A model generated the notes under the pieces. That model did not search any database. It was not told the origin of the DNA and saw nothing but the letters and a program-made list of their open reading frames with translations. Below are positions 21,601 through 31,089 of a DNA stretch of 64,000 nucleotides, in pieces. The stretch comes from Liopterus haemorrhoidalis (lineage: Eukaryota > Arthropoda > Insecta > Coleoptera > Dytiscidae), in assembly GCA_963971575.1 (NCBI GenBank), contig OZ020616.1, positions 1,508,924 through 1,572,923 on the forward strand. Direction: 5' to 3'. Each line of letters starts with the position of its first letter. Position 1 is the first letter of the stretch. The position numbers and the translations under genes are program-made.

Positions 21601-24600
21601 TCGCCAGATAAGTGGAAAACACAGTTCAGTAACAAACAATCCGTTGATTGTGCTGTGCCAGCTTGTTGTTTATGCCTCTTGTAGCAGGTACTGGAGCTCT
21701 CTCTCATGTGTCTGCTAGAGGGTAGGCTAGGTTTTTAGATAGGCGCATGGCTTAGTGTGTCTTCCTGTTTCCACACGAGTTTGTTTCGTCTTGTAACGGC
21801 ACGCGGCGTGCGTGCTCGTGTGCGTTTGTTGCAGGTGCTGCGAGTTAGAAACCGAAGCGGAGACTCTGCGAGTGGAAAATGCGCGCATGTCTGGGCAAGT
21901 GTGCGAACTGCAGGCGGAACTAAGTCGTGCCACACAGCGCCTCCTCGAACTGGAACAATCCACGGCGGACACGCGTCGAGATATCGACAACGAACTGCGC
22001 GACAGGAACGATCAACTCGAGAAAGAACTGGACAAGATCCGAGCTGGATACGACAAGCTTCAGACCATCTACAGTGAGACAGAAACGGCTTTTAATGAGA
22101 GTGTGGATCAACATGGTTGTGTCATCTCGGCGAACGAATCGCTGAAGCAGGAGAATAAGGAGTTGAGAGAAAGGCTTGCTGAACTGAGCAAGCGTGTGGT
22201 TTGTATGAGGAGTTCCGCACTCATGCGCAACAGTGTTTTGCGCGCAGAGCTAAAGAAGAGTCGTGTGCCGTGCACACAATGCGAGGAAGGAACGAGCGGT
22301 GGTGCAGTAATCAGCACTGGAAGAAGAGTGACTTTCGATGAGTCGAGCAAAGAGTTGGCTTGCGTACGTCTTGACACGGACGCTGTCTGTGGCGAGGCGG
22401 TCGAAACTGCCATGTCACAGATCGAACGACTCAATGACGAATATTCCGAGATGCACCTCAAGTTACAAGAAGCCGGTATGCGGGAGAGACTCGAGCGTGT
22501 CGAACAGGAGAACGATCGATTGGTAGAGGAGATCGAAGAGCAGCGTAAGTTGATAGCGCGCTTAGAGACTCTAGCCAGTGAACTGAAGGAGGAGAACGCG
22601 GAGGGTTGCGCACGTATAGGGGAACTACTTGAGGAGAACGATCAACTCAAGAAGGGTTTCGAGGAGATGCTGACCGAGATAGAACACATGCGCGCGGACG
22701 CCAAGTTGAAATCGGCGAGCATCAAACAGCAGGAATGCTTGCTGGGTCGTCACCAGCAACGGGCGGAAGCGCAGGCGCGAGATGCCGAAGAGAGATTGAG
22801 GATATTGCAGTGCGAACACGACAAGAAGTGCTGTAAGATCACAGCGCTCGAGGTAACCAATGCGGAAGGTGCCGCCAAGATTGTCGGACTAGAAGAAAAT
22901 CTGGAGATGGTGACGATGGAGCGCGATCGTTTGCAGGAGGATGTCGAACAGTTAAAACGCGAGAAGCGTGAGCTTGTCGAGAGTCTGGAGAGGACGCGAG
23001 AGGAGCTGGAGAGGTCACGTGAGGAACTGTCACGTATCGAGGCCGGGTTGTGCGCGTGTCACTCTAACCTCGAGCGGCTGCAGGCGGCCAATCAACAGTT
23101 GCGACTCAATGCTGAGCGGGTTTCTGAAGAGGCGCGCGAAGGCGAACAACAGACCGAAGACGCCATCATACAACTCAACACGAGGCTGCAACAACTCGAC
23201 CACGACAACAACCGACTCATCGACCAGGTAATAATCAGCTAATTATATGCGAAATTAGATGCGAAACTGCTGTTATATTTTTTTAAACCAAATTAGCGCT
23301 GTAGTTGTTGGGTTATAGAACTAAAATTGGTAGGGGAGGAAAGGGTTGGTTTTTCTCGGGTATTTCAAATGCTTCAGTGGATATAGTTGTAAGCATAATT
23401 AAATGTTATTATTAAATAAAACAATTGTTATGATTTATTCTGTCTATTTTTAATATTATTAACGACAACAATATTAAAAATAGACAAAATAAATCATAAC
23501 AATTGTATCATTTAATAATAACATTTAATTATGTTTACAATTAAGAACAAGCAGTTAGGAATTATACAGAAACAGAAAAACAATAACTAGCAGAAATTAT
23601 TATTTATTAAGTAGACTAACATATAACATAATATTTACTAATACTTAATATTTATGGACACTTCCATGGACAAGCCAACCAATTTTGGATTTCCAATGTT
23701 CCTCATCCACGTTTTATACAATTCTGGAGCCACACGTGTCTTCGGGTTTGGAAAGCGATATCTTGTAGGTTCACTACTATCACACCCCAAAACAAAGCAT
23801 TTAACACCCATTTTCCGAATTAAACAATGAAATTACAAATATACAGAAGACGATTTTGACACTAATTACAGATTTTGACGCTAATGACAGAAGCCGTAAC
23901 AGGCAACATCGTTTCATACACATAGCTATAGCGACTGGGGCGCTATTCGTGTTGGGTTATGGAACGTAATATGGTTTTCGTTTTGCCATTAGAGTTTCAC
24001 CCCCCTGGTACACAGTAGTTTTAGGGGCGGTAACGTTCAGATTAAAATAAAGAAAAATAAATTATTTAATATTTAATTCGTAAGACTTGTTAAGAATAAT
24101 TCGAGTCGCTCGGGTTCTTCTGTAGTAACTTCTTTACTATCATAACCTGACCCAGTTATGTTTAAATTGCAGGTGACGCAGGCACGCCATCATTGCGATT
24201 TTCTTGAGAAACAGTTGTCAGGTATGAGGGAACAGTTAAGAAGGAAGGAGGACGAATGTACGCGACGAGTGACCGAACGGCCTGTCCAAGAAAAGACCGA
24301 TATGAACAATGTCGCTGAGGTGTTACGTTCAATCCTCTCGGAGAACATGCAACGCTGTACGGCCGCACCAGACCTAGACAGAATAACCTCCGAGATAATG
24401 AAGCGACTTGAGACGCGCTACGGTTCGATGCATCTCCACAAAAACAACCCTTGCCCGAGGAGGTGGACGGCGTCTAGGATACCGAAACGTTTGTCCAGTG
24501 CTTCTATCAAGAAAGTGTCGGTTCAGACGACACTTTCTGAGATCGGAGAAACGGAGAGCAGAAACAGTCGGTGCAAACCGCGTCCTACGAGGAGTGCCTC

Positions 24601-27600
24601 ACTATCGGACAAGAACTTGAAGACGGAGGCAATCACTTGCGCAGTGTGCGATACGAATTCAGGTACTGTTGTTTATTAGATAGATATAGTCTTTATTCGT
24701 GCTTTGCGGCTTTGAATGGAGTACAGTTCTTACATAAATAACCCATAACACTGGTCAACAAATTTAAACTTTTTTTTTGCTGACTTAGTACTGATACTTT
24801 GTTTTTAACTAATTTTGGGGTGCTGATTTCAAAAATGTTAACAGTTTCTGCCTATCACGTAAAATTTTTGTTCTATCGTATTTTGACTTTTTTCACCTTT
24901 TCACGTTCTGATATCAAAAATCATTCCCCCCCCCCCCTCTTCATATTAAACTGGGTCTAATGAAGCAGTTTGTAAAAGCGTTGAACAAAGATGGTGACTG
25001 TTTCAAATATATATCTGAAACATTTCAAAGTCTGAGTAATGAGAAGCTAAAAGCTGGCATTTACTTCGCAACCCAATTTTTGGTCGCGAACCGTAGGTTA
25101 AGAACCTCTGTCCTAGTGTATCACGTCATGGTAACTGACTTATTAAAAAAAATCAGCTGTGGCCACCACAGGACCGACCGCCATCATAAAGTTCTTATAT
25201 AAAATAATGTATTTTTTTAGCAGCAGAGTAGAAATAACTTGGCCTAATATTTTCTTGGCGAGATATTATTTATCATGACCATGGAAACGTTACATATAAG
25301 TATGAAAAAATTGAGACTACAAAAATTATTCGAAATTTTTCGTTTTATCAAAAAACGTCTCAAATAAAAGTTATTAATTATTGCTTTTATAGCAACTTTT
25401 GTTCAATACATTTTTTCTAAATATTTTTCTGTTGTGAAATATTCACAAAAATCTTAAAATCGACACGAGTAAACTCCCATTTTTAGTCAACCGATTTTTA
25501 CCAAAAGTTGATCAACTCGTTGATAGCAGAAACTTAAATATAAAGTTTCATAAAAATCTTTTCAGCCGAATTTGCTCTGCACGTGTACACAGACAGACGG
25601 ACAGACAGACGGACGGACAGACAGACGGACAGACAGACCGACAGGCATCATGCTAAAAATAGTCGAAACGTTATGTAGGGACCTCAATTCGTGGAGATCC
25701 ATCGAAATCTCGAAATGTCAAAATCGGTATGATCACAATACCTCCCTTATATATGTTGGCGATCGGTAAAAAAAAACTTACGAGTGCCACTGTGTTACAG
25801 GTATAAGCCGCAGATCCTCGTCTATGCCCAGTCTCCTGCAGTCAAATGAAGAATCGGAGGTGGAGATCGGTATAACGAACGAGGAGACATCGTGTGATTG
25901 TCCCGTATCATCTCAGAGGAGAAACACATGCAGCGTGCTGTTCAAGTGCTCGCTGATGGACGGACGGGCAGTTGGAACACTTCGCAAGAGTTCTTCAATG
26001 GTGTGCGTACGACCGGAGAAGTCAGCGCGTCCGGAGATCCTGACGAGGCCGTGTGAGAACAACTCGATGGCACAGCCCGATAGGCAATACCGTGACCTAA
26101 TCAGCCGACTGCAAGGGCAGGTGGCTACGTTACAAGAACGCGCTCAACACGAGACCTGCCGCAATTTCGATCTGGAGACCGAGCTGAATGCACTACGCGC
26201 TAGTGTCGCCTCCGTTGCTGATATGGATGGGGAGATCGCACACCTAAGAGCTCAGTTGGAAAGAGAACGAGCCACCAGGTCAGTCAGTTATATATACCTA
26301 GTGGGTCTCTCAACAGTCACTCATTGTAACTATTTCAGGATTCATGAATTCGAGATTGCTAAGATACGCAAAGAGGAAGAGTTGAGGGAATTTCGACAGA
26401 AAATCAAAGAGGAATTTTTGAGTAGCAAACATAAATGTATGTGCGAGCAGAAAAAAACCAAGGACCTGCCACAAAGTAAGTGTTTCGATGGCGGTGAGAT
26501 ATTAACTTAAAAATGAACAGATCAAAGCTAAAGCTGGGTCCAGATTAGCAAACCGATTCTGTAATGTAATACGCCGTGTATCATTTTTGTCTAGTTTAGA
26601 TGGAATCGAGCGCACAAGACGAGTGGTTCGAAAAGCACTCGACCTATTCGCTCCGTGTAGGTTTTTGTAAGCTTATCTAAGTATTGTTACTTGTAAAAGG
26701 AAAGCACCTATTGTCCGGGAGAATTGTGATTAATATATTTGTTATTAAAATACTATTTTATTGTTAGGGTGCTTGCAAGTTGTTGCGTGTCCACCCAAGT
26801 CGATATTTCAACCGTTCTTCTCCTTAGCTGTGTCCTGTCCAGGTAGTTAGCTTAATAGAGGCCGCCGCCGCCACACTAGTGGGGAGCGCCCGCCCACAAA
26901 CCCTTTCTTTAAATTCCAATTGGAGTTCCGATCCAGTCACAAGTGGTTCGACTGTTCTTTTCTACGTCAACTTACTTTGTTTTGACTGTGTGCGACTGTA
27001 TTAACATAAGGCGATTTCTTTTTACCACAATACTTAAATATTCTTACCTTACTTAAGTTGTAAGGGCGTTCTAAAGACTACAAAAGATTTTTTCTCCCCC
27101 CTTAACCTTGCCAAGGCATTTGTCTGACTTGTAAGCTTATCTAAGTATTTTTACTTAGCAGCACCTATTGTCCGGGAGAATTCTGAATAATATCTTTGTT
27201 ATTAAAATACTGTTGATGTTTGAACTGTAAAACAGCTAAGACAGCGGATGAGAATGGAACAAGAAACAAATGCGAGCAGCTGAAGAAAGAGGTGTCACAG
27301 AAAGAGCAATGGCGCAAGGAGGTGCTGCAGCAACCACCATATCAGAGGGCGAGGTCTACAGAACGTTGCCAACCGTCGGTGCGGCCCCCGGGCCATGGCC
27401 AGGCTTGTTCCACCAGCCGCACTCTGCGCTTCCAGCTCGACAACTCCGTCAATAGGCATCGTCTTGCCTCAGGTAATCACCCCCTCACAAAAATTTTCTT
27501 TGATGGTTATTTTATAAAATGTCCTAAAGCCCTTTACGGTTTTTCGAAAATGTTATATTTACAAATTTTCAAGACTACACGGATCAAAAAGGCGTTAATT

Positions 27601-28722
27601 CAGGAGGGGTTTCACTTTTATTTAGGTAGTTAAAAGTCTAGATTTCAAAAATTCAAACCGTAGGTTTCTATCTCTAATCGTTTCCAATAATACTATCATT
27701 TTGCGAAAATTTAAATTTAATATTAACTTTTTCTCCATTTTCTTATGATAAGTTAAAAAAAAAAAACTAAGATGCCTATCGTTGTCCTTTCTTAAATGAT
27801 AGCCAGAAACACTACAATTTGTTCTGATTTTTTAGTTTTTCACAAATTCTGTCGATACTGTAAGAAAAATTCAACACTAAAATAGGGTGACCATTTTCTT
27901 AAGAAGGCAATGTGGGACGGAGCAAAAAAAAAGGGTCCTCATCTCCCAAATCCAAGTGAAGAGCAAAAAAAAAGGTCCTCACCTCCCAAATCCAAGTGAA
28001 GAGCAAAATAAAAGGTCCTCATCTCCCAAAATCCAAGTAAAGAGCAAAAAAAAGGTCTTCACCTCCTCCCAAATCCAAGTGTAGAGCAAAAAAAAAGGTC
28101 CTCACCTCCCAAATCCAAAATGCGGGACAAAATGTTAAAATGCGGGACAGTCCCGCAAAATGCGGGATGAATGGTCACCCTACACTAAAATATACGTGAT
28201 AAGTTCAAACTGTACTGCAGTATTTTCTACAATAATTGGGCTACCAGTAAGCGTATTAGACCGTGACACTTCTCAATACCTAGAGTGACTATCATCGTTC
28301 TACATTATTTTCTCGCGCAACATTACTTTTTTTTAAATTTGTGTACGCACAGGTTATTCCAAACGATTAGGCGGAACTAAGTGGAATTTTCATTTTTGAA
28401 AGTTGTCATTAGCTATTTTTTTATATATTGAAGTTGGCTTTTCCTGAACAAAATGATCAAAAGCTTCAATCAATCTGTAAAAATTACTAGATTTGAAAAT
28501 CTAGTTTCACCTAATCGTTTGGAATAGACTTTATGTAGATAAATTTTATTGTGGGGAGTTTAAAAAATATTATAGAATCGCGAATGACGTCAGAAATTTG
28601 GAAGTGTACTGAGAAGTATTATGTAAAATAGTCTTTACGCTTTACATTCTGTTGCAGGTTCTCCTCCAATCACCCGCTCTCTCTCCCAGGAGGAACTCGA
28701 AAAGAAGTACTTGTTAAAATAA
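8222..28722 (+). CDS. Ankyrin-repeat and coiled-coil protein (ANKRD26/UACA-like architecture)
   Basis: Twelve exons joined in phase: 8222-8833, 8892-9093, 11316-12594, 20939-21089, 21153-21404, 21472-21506, 21835-23227, 24173-24662, 25801-26278, 26339-26475, 27236-27472, 28658-28722. Total 5331 nt, 1776 residues. Residues about 77-295 form roughly seven ankyrin repeats (DRTALYYAVLKENADLAELL, CPLHIAARLGEAEMAETLL, TALMAAATAGHADIAALLL). A Ser/Pro-rich linker follows, then long coiled coil from about residue 750 to 1310 (ENDRLVEEIEEQRKLIARLE), further coil segments, and the tail RSLSQEELEKKYLLK. Ankyrin plus coiled coil recalls ANKRD26, UACA or ankycorbin, which act as membrane, cytoskeletal or centriolar scaffolds; I cannot say which, if any, is orthologous. 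The 8.3-kb third intron holds a complete antisense gene. Weak points: the donor of the fifth exon (21404 or 21377), the 35-nt micro-exon, and the link across the third intron, which could instead separate two genes. Confidence 0.78.
9440..9547. repeat. GAGGACC-family tandem units
   Basis: Three units of GGTGAGGACCTTTTTTTT...CTCATCATTTAGATTTTGGG type lie immediately before the family A copy. Confidence 0.65.
9548..10482 (+). mobile_element. Repeat family A copy 2 (DINE-1/mini-me-like)
   Basis: Full-length: AGGGTTTTGTAGGTATGACC head, (GTCT)n at 9590-9628, and the tail palindrome GTGTGAATATTCACAC. The GTCT-type proto-microsatellite and absence of inverted ends recall DINE-1/mini-me elements, considered non-autonomous Helitron relatives. 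No terminal CTRR was found. Confidence 0.7.
10104..10190 (+). other. tRNA-like segment (A box and B box) inside family A
   Basis: TAGCGTAATGG resembles a pol III A box, and AGTTCGAGTA within GGGTTTCGAGTTCGAG resembles a B box about 55 bp downstream. The equivalents are at 384-450 (copy 1) and 35128-35212 (copy 3, AGTTCGAGTAC). No convincing cloverleaf or acceptor stem could be drawn, so it is tRNA-derived at most. Confidence 0.5.
10483..10665. repeat. GAGGACC-family tandem units
   Basis: About four units of GAGAGGTGAGGACCTTTTTT type, following the family A copy. Confidence 0.65.
12601..20779 (-). CDS. CFAP97-domain/cyclophilin-like fusion protein, nested antisense
   Basis: Four minus-strand exons: 20779-20642, 19313-19029, 16801-16458 and 12895-12601, all with GT-AG junctions in matching phase, giving 353 residues. 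Residues about 60-140 fit the CFAP97/Hemingway domain pattern (LDHGNKEMLKRINWINRNGG, VDTWNPHAY, then EINAENLNLYKRLL). Residues about 198-345 are cyclophilin-like (LGRVLIELYTDHAPVAAQQF, DGAFCITF, VDLDGKQTAFGKVVRGA). CypA active-site features are missing: there is no FHR.I..FM.QGGD segment, the tryptophan before LDGK is replaced by Asp, and NGSQFFIT has become DGAFCITF. A peptidyl-prolyl isomerase activity is therefore unlikely. A CFAP97 domain suggests an axonemal or sperm role, by inference. The whole gene sits within intron 3 of the ankyrin gene, and its stop codon lies 6 bp from that gene's exon-3 end. The start codon chosen is the first ATG in the open frame. Confidence 0.85.
15050..16208 (-). 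mobile_element. Mariner element (mauritiana/Mos1-like), internally deleted
   Basis: Ends TTAGGTGTGTGAATTAATTC and GAATTAATTGACATACCTAA are inverted and flanked by TA (15048-15049, 16209-16210). Length 1159 bp versus about 1.28 kb for an intact mariner. It carries the transposase frame below. Confidence 0.92.
15235..16035 (-). pseudogene. Mariner transposase, internally deleted
   Basis: An open frame of 266 codons (family about 345). It has the paired helix-turn-helix start (IFCFHLKKSAAEAHRMLVEA), then RIVTGDEKWIYFD with the first Asp, FQHDNAW with the second, and PCSPDIASSNYHLF with the third (D34D spacing). About 40 residues are missing between YFD and ELLKQSQTITAEH relative to Mos1, so the catalytic fold is incomplete although the frame stays open. 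HDNARPH has become HDNAWLH. Confidence 0.9.
17160..17965 (-). mobile_element. IS630/Tc1-like element fragment, reverse copy of 63185-64000
   Basis: The reverse complement matches the element at the window's right end, including the hairpin-like TTGTTAAG..CTTAACAA end and the ECENVDVDVE coding stretch. The reading frame is broken by a stop (TGTAATTTGTCATAA on the coding strand). Similarity stops at about 17162. Confidence 0.75.
18352..18700 (+). pseudogene. DDE_3 (IS630/Tc1-like) transposase N-terminal relic
   Basis: Starts ATGCCTTTTAAAAG and reads, with frameshifts and stops, SREIISYILTFTR, MAAATGVTRISKKK, SKFSSPRKS and NIDDFDKGVLKKTILDLH. This is the N-terminal layout of insect DDE_3 transposases (ATGVS.RTI, SPRKKR, DDFDK..IRRTI). 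Too broken to function. Flanking 17966-18351 and 18700-19015 look like its remaining non-coding parts. Confidence 0.65.
19340..19455. repeat. Short array of the AT-rich ~20-bp unit
   Basis: Five or so copies of the AATATTTGAAATACTAGG unit, just upstream of the CFAP97-encoding exon of the minus-strand gene. Confidence 0.75.
19534..19737. mobile_element. Truncated duplicate head of the CAGTCTG MITE
   Basis: The first ~204 bp repeats the left part of the following element almost exactly (CAGTCTGTTCCAAACGGTTA, then TTTCATCGTTTAAATCGTGC), giving a head-to-head-same-direction partial tandem. Confidence 0.75.
19740..20143. mobile_element. CAGTCTG MITE, full copy
   Basis: Inverted ends CAGTCTGTTCCAAACGGTTA and TAACCGTTTGGAACAGACTG with TA on both sides (19738-19739, 20144-20145). 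Length 404 bp. Another full copy is at 55781-56189. Confidence 0.85.
20146..20411. mobile_element. TTCGCG MITE copy 2
   Basis: Same 266-bp element as 2930-3195, with TA at 20144-20145 and 20412-20413. Its left TA is also the right TA of the preceding MITE. Confidence 0.85.
20780..20938. promoter_or_regulatory. 5' flank of nested cyclophilin-like gene with inverted repeat
   Basis: This 159-bp stretch lies between the cyclophilin start codon and the next plus-strand ankyrin-gene exon. It contains the inverted pair GTTGTCAT and ATGACAAC separated by 7 bp (about 20849-20871). It may drive the minus-strand gene and possibly an alternative plus-strand promoter for the coiled-coil half. Confidence 0.35.
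23252..23994 (-). mobile_element. THAP-fragment element with long hairpin, copy 1
   Basis: Shares ~90-95% of its sequence with 58612-59352. It holds a long imperfect hairpin: arms of about 60 bp at 23400-23458 and 23470-23530 around AACGACAAC. A minus-strand THAP frame is at 23638-23811. No terminal inverted repeat or target duplication was found. Confidence 0.7.
23638..23811 (-). pseudogene. THAP zinc-finger N-terminal fragment
   Basis: 57 codons beginning MGVKCFVLGCDSSEPTRYRF, followed by FPNPKTR and LYKTWMRNIGNPKL. The C-x4-C pair, the F-P and the W are the start of a C2CH THAP DNA-binding domain; the distal C..H pair is missing because of a stop. THAP domains occur in P-element transposases and host regulators. 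Confidence 0.65.
25146..25775 (-). mobile_element. Repeat family B copy 2
   Basis: Reverse-orientation copy: AGCTGTGGCCACCACAGGAC and CCGACCGCC at one end, a GACAGACGGACG microsatellite at 25590-25642, and GATCGGTAAAA at the other end. Confidence 0.75.
26530..26680. repeat. Dispersed repeat (GGTCCAGATTAGC family), copy 2
   Basis: Second copy of 1250-1400, again a short distance downstream of an exon donor (26475). Confidence 0.5.
26690..27200. repeat. Duplicated intron segment with GCCGCCGCCGCCACACTAGT
   Basis: The block 26755-27000 (ACCCAAGTCGAT, AACCGTTCTTCTCCTTAGC, GAGGCCGCCGCCGCCACAC) recurs at 28780-29045. In addition, CACCTATTGTCCGGGAGAAT occurs at both about 26707 and 27163. This is a local duplication or a fragment of an unknown dispersed repeat. 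Confidence 0.65.
27883..28182. mobile_element. hAT MITE carrying GAGGACC minisatellite, copy 1
   Basis: Inverted ends TAGGGTGACCATT and AATGGTCACCCTA, with an exact 8-bp duplication CACTAAAA (27875-27882 and 28183-28190). The interior has five tandem ~42-bp units (AAAAAAGGTCCTCACCTCCC) and TGCGGGACA repeats. Confidence 0.88.
28349..28535. mobile_element. Small MITE (TTCCAAACGATTAGGCGG ends)
   Basis: Inverted ends TTCCAAACGATTAGGCGGAA and CACCTAATCGTTTGGAATAG enclose a sequence also found at 60315-60475 (TCAAAAGCTTCAATCAA). The ends resemble those of the CAGTCTG MITE. Confidence 0.65.
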
Positions 28723-28779
28723 AAAAAAAAAGGAAGAAAGAAATTTTGCTCATTATATTTGTGTATGTGAGAGATGTTT

Positions 28780-29045
28780 TATTGTTAGGGTAGCGAGTTA
28801 GGGCGCATGCAATTTGTTGCGTGTCCGCCCAAGTCGATGTTTCAACCGTTCTTCTCCTTAGCCGTGTCCTGTCCCAGGTAGTTAGCATATTAGAGGCCGC
28901 CGCCGCCACACTAGTGGAGAGCGCCCGCCCACAATCCATTTCTTTAAATTCCAGTTGCAGTTCCGATCCAGAGTCACATGCAAGTACGCATGTGATTCGA
29001 TTGTTCCTTTCTACGTCAACTCACTTTGCTTTGACTGTGTGACTG
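28780..29045. repeat. Second copy of the 26755-27000 block, downstream of the ankyrin gene stop
   Basis: Starts 58 bp after the stop codon and so probably forms part of the 3' UTR of the ankyrin/coiled-coil gene. Confidence 0.65.
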
Positions 29046-30122
29046 TGTTTATCTGTGGGTCCAAATAATCAGTTGGCTTCTTCCATTTTAACAACTCCTT
29101 CACATGTGATATATTTGTTAGTTACATATTTTTGTTTGTTGCCTGTTTTCAAAAGTATGTTCACTATATTGTTTAACAGTTTTTTTATTGTTAATTAAAG
29201 ATACTTTAAAAATAAAATACAGAAATAAACATAACAATATTTTTTACGTATAAATTCCAATAGTGAAGATCACATTCAGTATGGGGTACCAGCTTCAAGG
29301 TTAGCATAGGGAAATAGGCGAAACAGTGCAGTTGCGTCACAAAAAAATGTGACGTCATGTTTAGTACGTTTACATTCATCTATTTAACGAATGTAATATT
29401 TGTACGCTGTCACTTGTATCGAAATGAAATGAACATATAAGAATAATAACAGAATAAAAACAAATAAACTATTCTAATAGGCAAAATAGTGCTACAAAGG
29501 ATTGATGTGATCCAAAAATATGATTAACGAAAATAAAATAAAAATAAGTTGAATATAACCTAAAAACTATGCAGTACGCACAAAATCAAATAAGAAAATA
29601 TATAACTAAACACAAAACTGCTAAATAAACAACAAACTAAATAAAAAAGGTTTTTAGAAATTACTATAATTTAGATATTTGACATAAGTCAGTATCAAAA
29701 CACAACAGACGTATTATTAAATGACAAATGTAAACATCGTTTTATTCAGGGATACCAATACAAATGTCCCGATATTAAATAAACACTTTTAAAATTTGTA
29801 AATCTTCAGAATGACTATCGAACACAAACTAAATATGACTTCAAAAGGTATGTTTTAGTAAAATAAAAGAGTAAAGAGCAATATGAGTCTATAATTCACA
29901 TGCAATCGATTTAGTTATTTCGCCATGTCATTGAAGTTATGACGCAAAATGATGAACTGCGCTGTTTCAACGACTGAGTTATATTACGTAATTAGGTTAG
30001 TAAAGTAATAAAACAGAAGAAGCCGAAATGCTCAGAGCGTCAATATAAAATACTGTGCACCAAGAAGTACTGTCCCCGCACTAAACTTTTACCCAAAAAT
30101 AGTTTTATTAGGGGTGAACTAG
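29046..30122. other. Convergent intergenic region
   Basis: AT-rich, no open frame or inverted structure recognised. It should contain the 3' ends of the ankyrin gene and of the BLOC-1 subunit 3 gene. Confidence 0.4.
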
Positions 30123-30753
30123 TTATGTGTCAGATGCTGAGGTATTGACGGGCAACAATCTCACGTTGCTGAAGAAGTTATCATGTTGAATAGAGGTGAG
30201 GCTGGCTGACAGCTGTAAAGCGTGCTGATTGAGGTGACGCAGAGAGCCAATAGCAGTCTGAAGTGCTACCTGTGAACGCAGCAGTTGGCCATCCGCTGCA
30301 TGTATTGTCTTAACCGCTTCCGCTACAGACCCGCAGCACGCTGCCTGTACATTCAAAGCCAAAGACCTATTTCTCTCCTCTGAAATAACAAACAGCGGTT
30401 AACACCAACACTGGCAATAACACCAATAACACTTACTCAGTTTCTTGTGTAGCAACGAGCTGAACTTGTCTTGCGGTGGGTGCTGGTGGTGATGCGCTAT
30501 GGCAGACACTGCACTGCTCACGCTGGCTCCATGCTCTGTAACACAGTAACGCTGTATTGACACGACTTCACATTCTTCTGCGGCTTCTCTTACCGTCATC
30601 GGATTCCGAGGCTTCGCCTTCCACGCTTGCCCCCTGCACTGATTTACTCATTGCACTGTCCAAAGCCCTATCCTCAGCTGTACAGCCGTTGCCCGTCTCA
30701 TCTTCACTGTCCGTCTCCGGAGCTTCTCCTTCAATTACAACTTTATGATCCAT
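30123..30753 (-). CDS. Blos3: BLOC-1 subunit 3 (BLOS3)
   Basis: Three exons on the minus strand: 30753-30594, 30535-30437 and 30379-30123, giving 171 residues (human BLOC1S3 has about 202). The acidic N-terminus carries VIEGEAPETDSEDE and EGEASESDD, the repeated GEA.ETDSE-type signature of BLOC1S3. The C-terminal half is a helical segment ending FSNVRLLPVN, comparable to the CRLLPDI region of the human protein. BLOC-1 acts in biogenesis of lysosome-related organelles such as pigment granules. It is divergent from the MCC gene with 336 bp between start codons, and convergent with the ankyrin gene. Confidence 0.82.
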
Positions 30754-31089
30754 CCTGTCTTAAACAAAAAAATATTCGAAACTGATGCCATAAACAAATA
30801 ACAATTTTTAACATTTATTGTTATTTTTCTACTTCATAAAGAACAGTGACATTTCTTCGAGTAACACTTCATCAAGAGATGGCAGTATAAAATGCATCGA
30901 TAACCTATATTTTTTAACATAGTTGACAAAACAGTGAAATGTTGTAAACATTAGATAAATAGTAAACTTTTGATAATATATCACTTGTTTTTATAAAACA
31001 AATCTAACAGACATTCACTTTGATATGTTACTCTTATATTTTTGATTATGATATTGTTTTTTGGACATTGTAAATATTAAAAATAGGTT
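30754..31089. promoter_or_regulatory. Shared upstream region of BLOC-1 subunit 3 and MCC genes
   Basis: A 336-bp AT-rich interval lies between divergent start codons. I saw no TATA box or strong palindrome. It is inferred to be a bidirectional promoter from geometry only. Confidence 0.4.
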
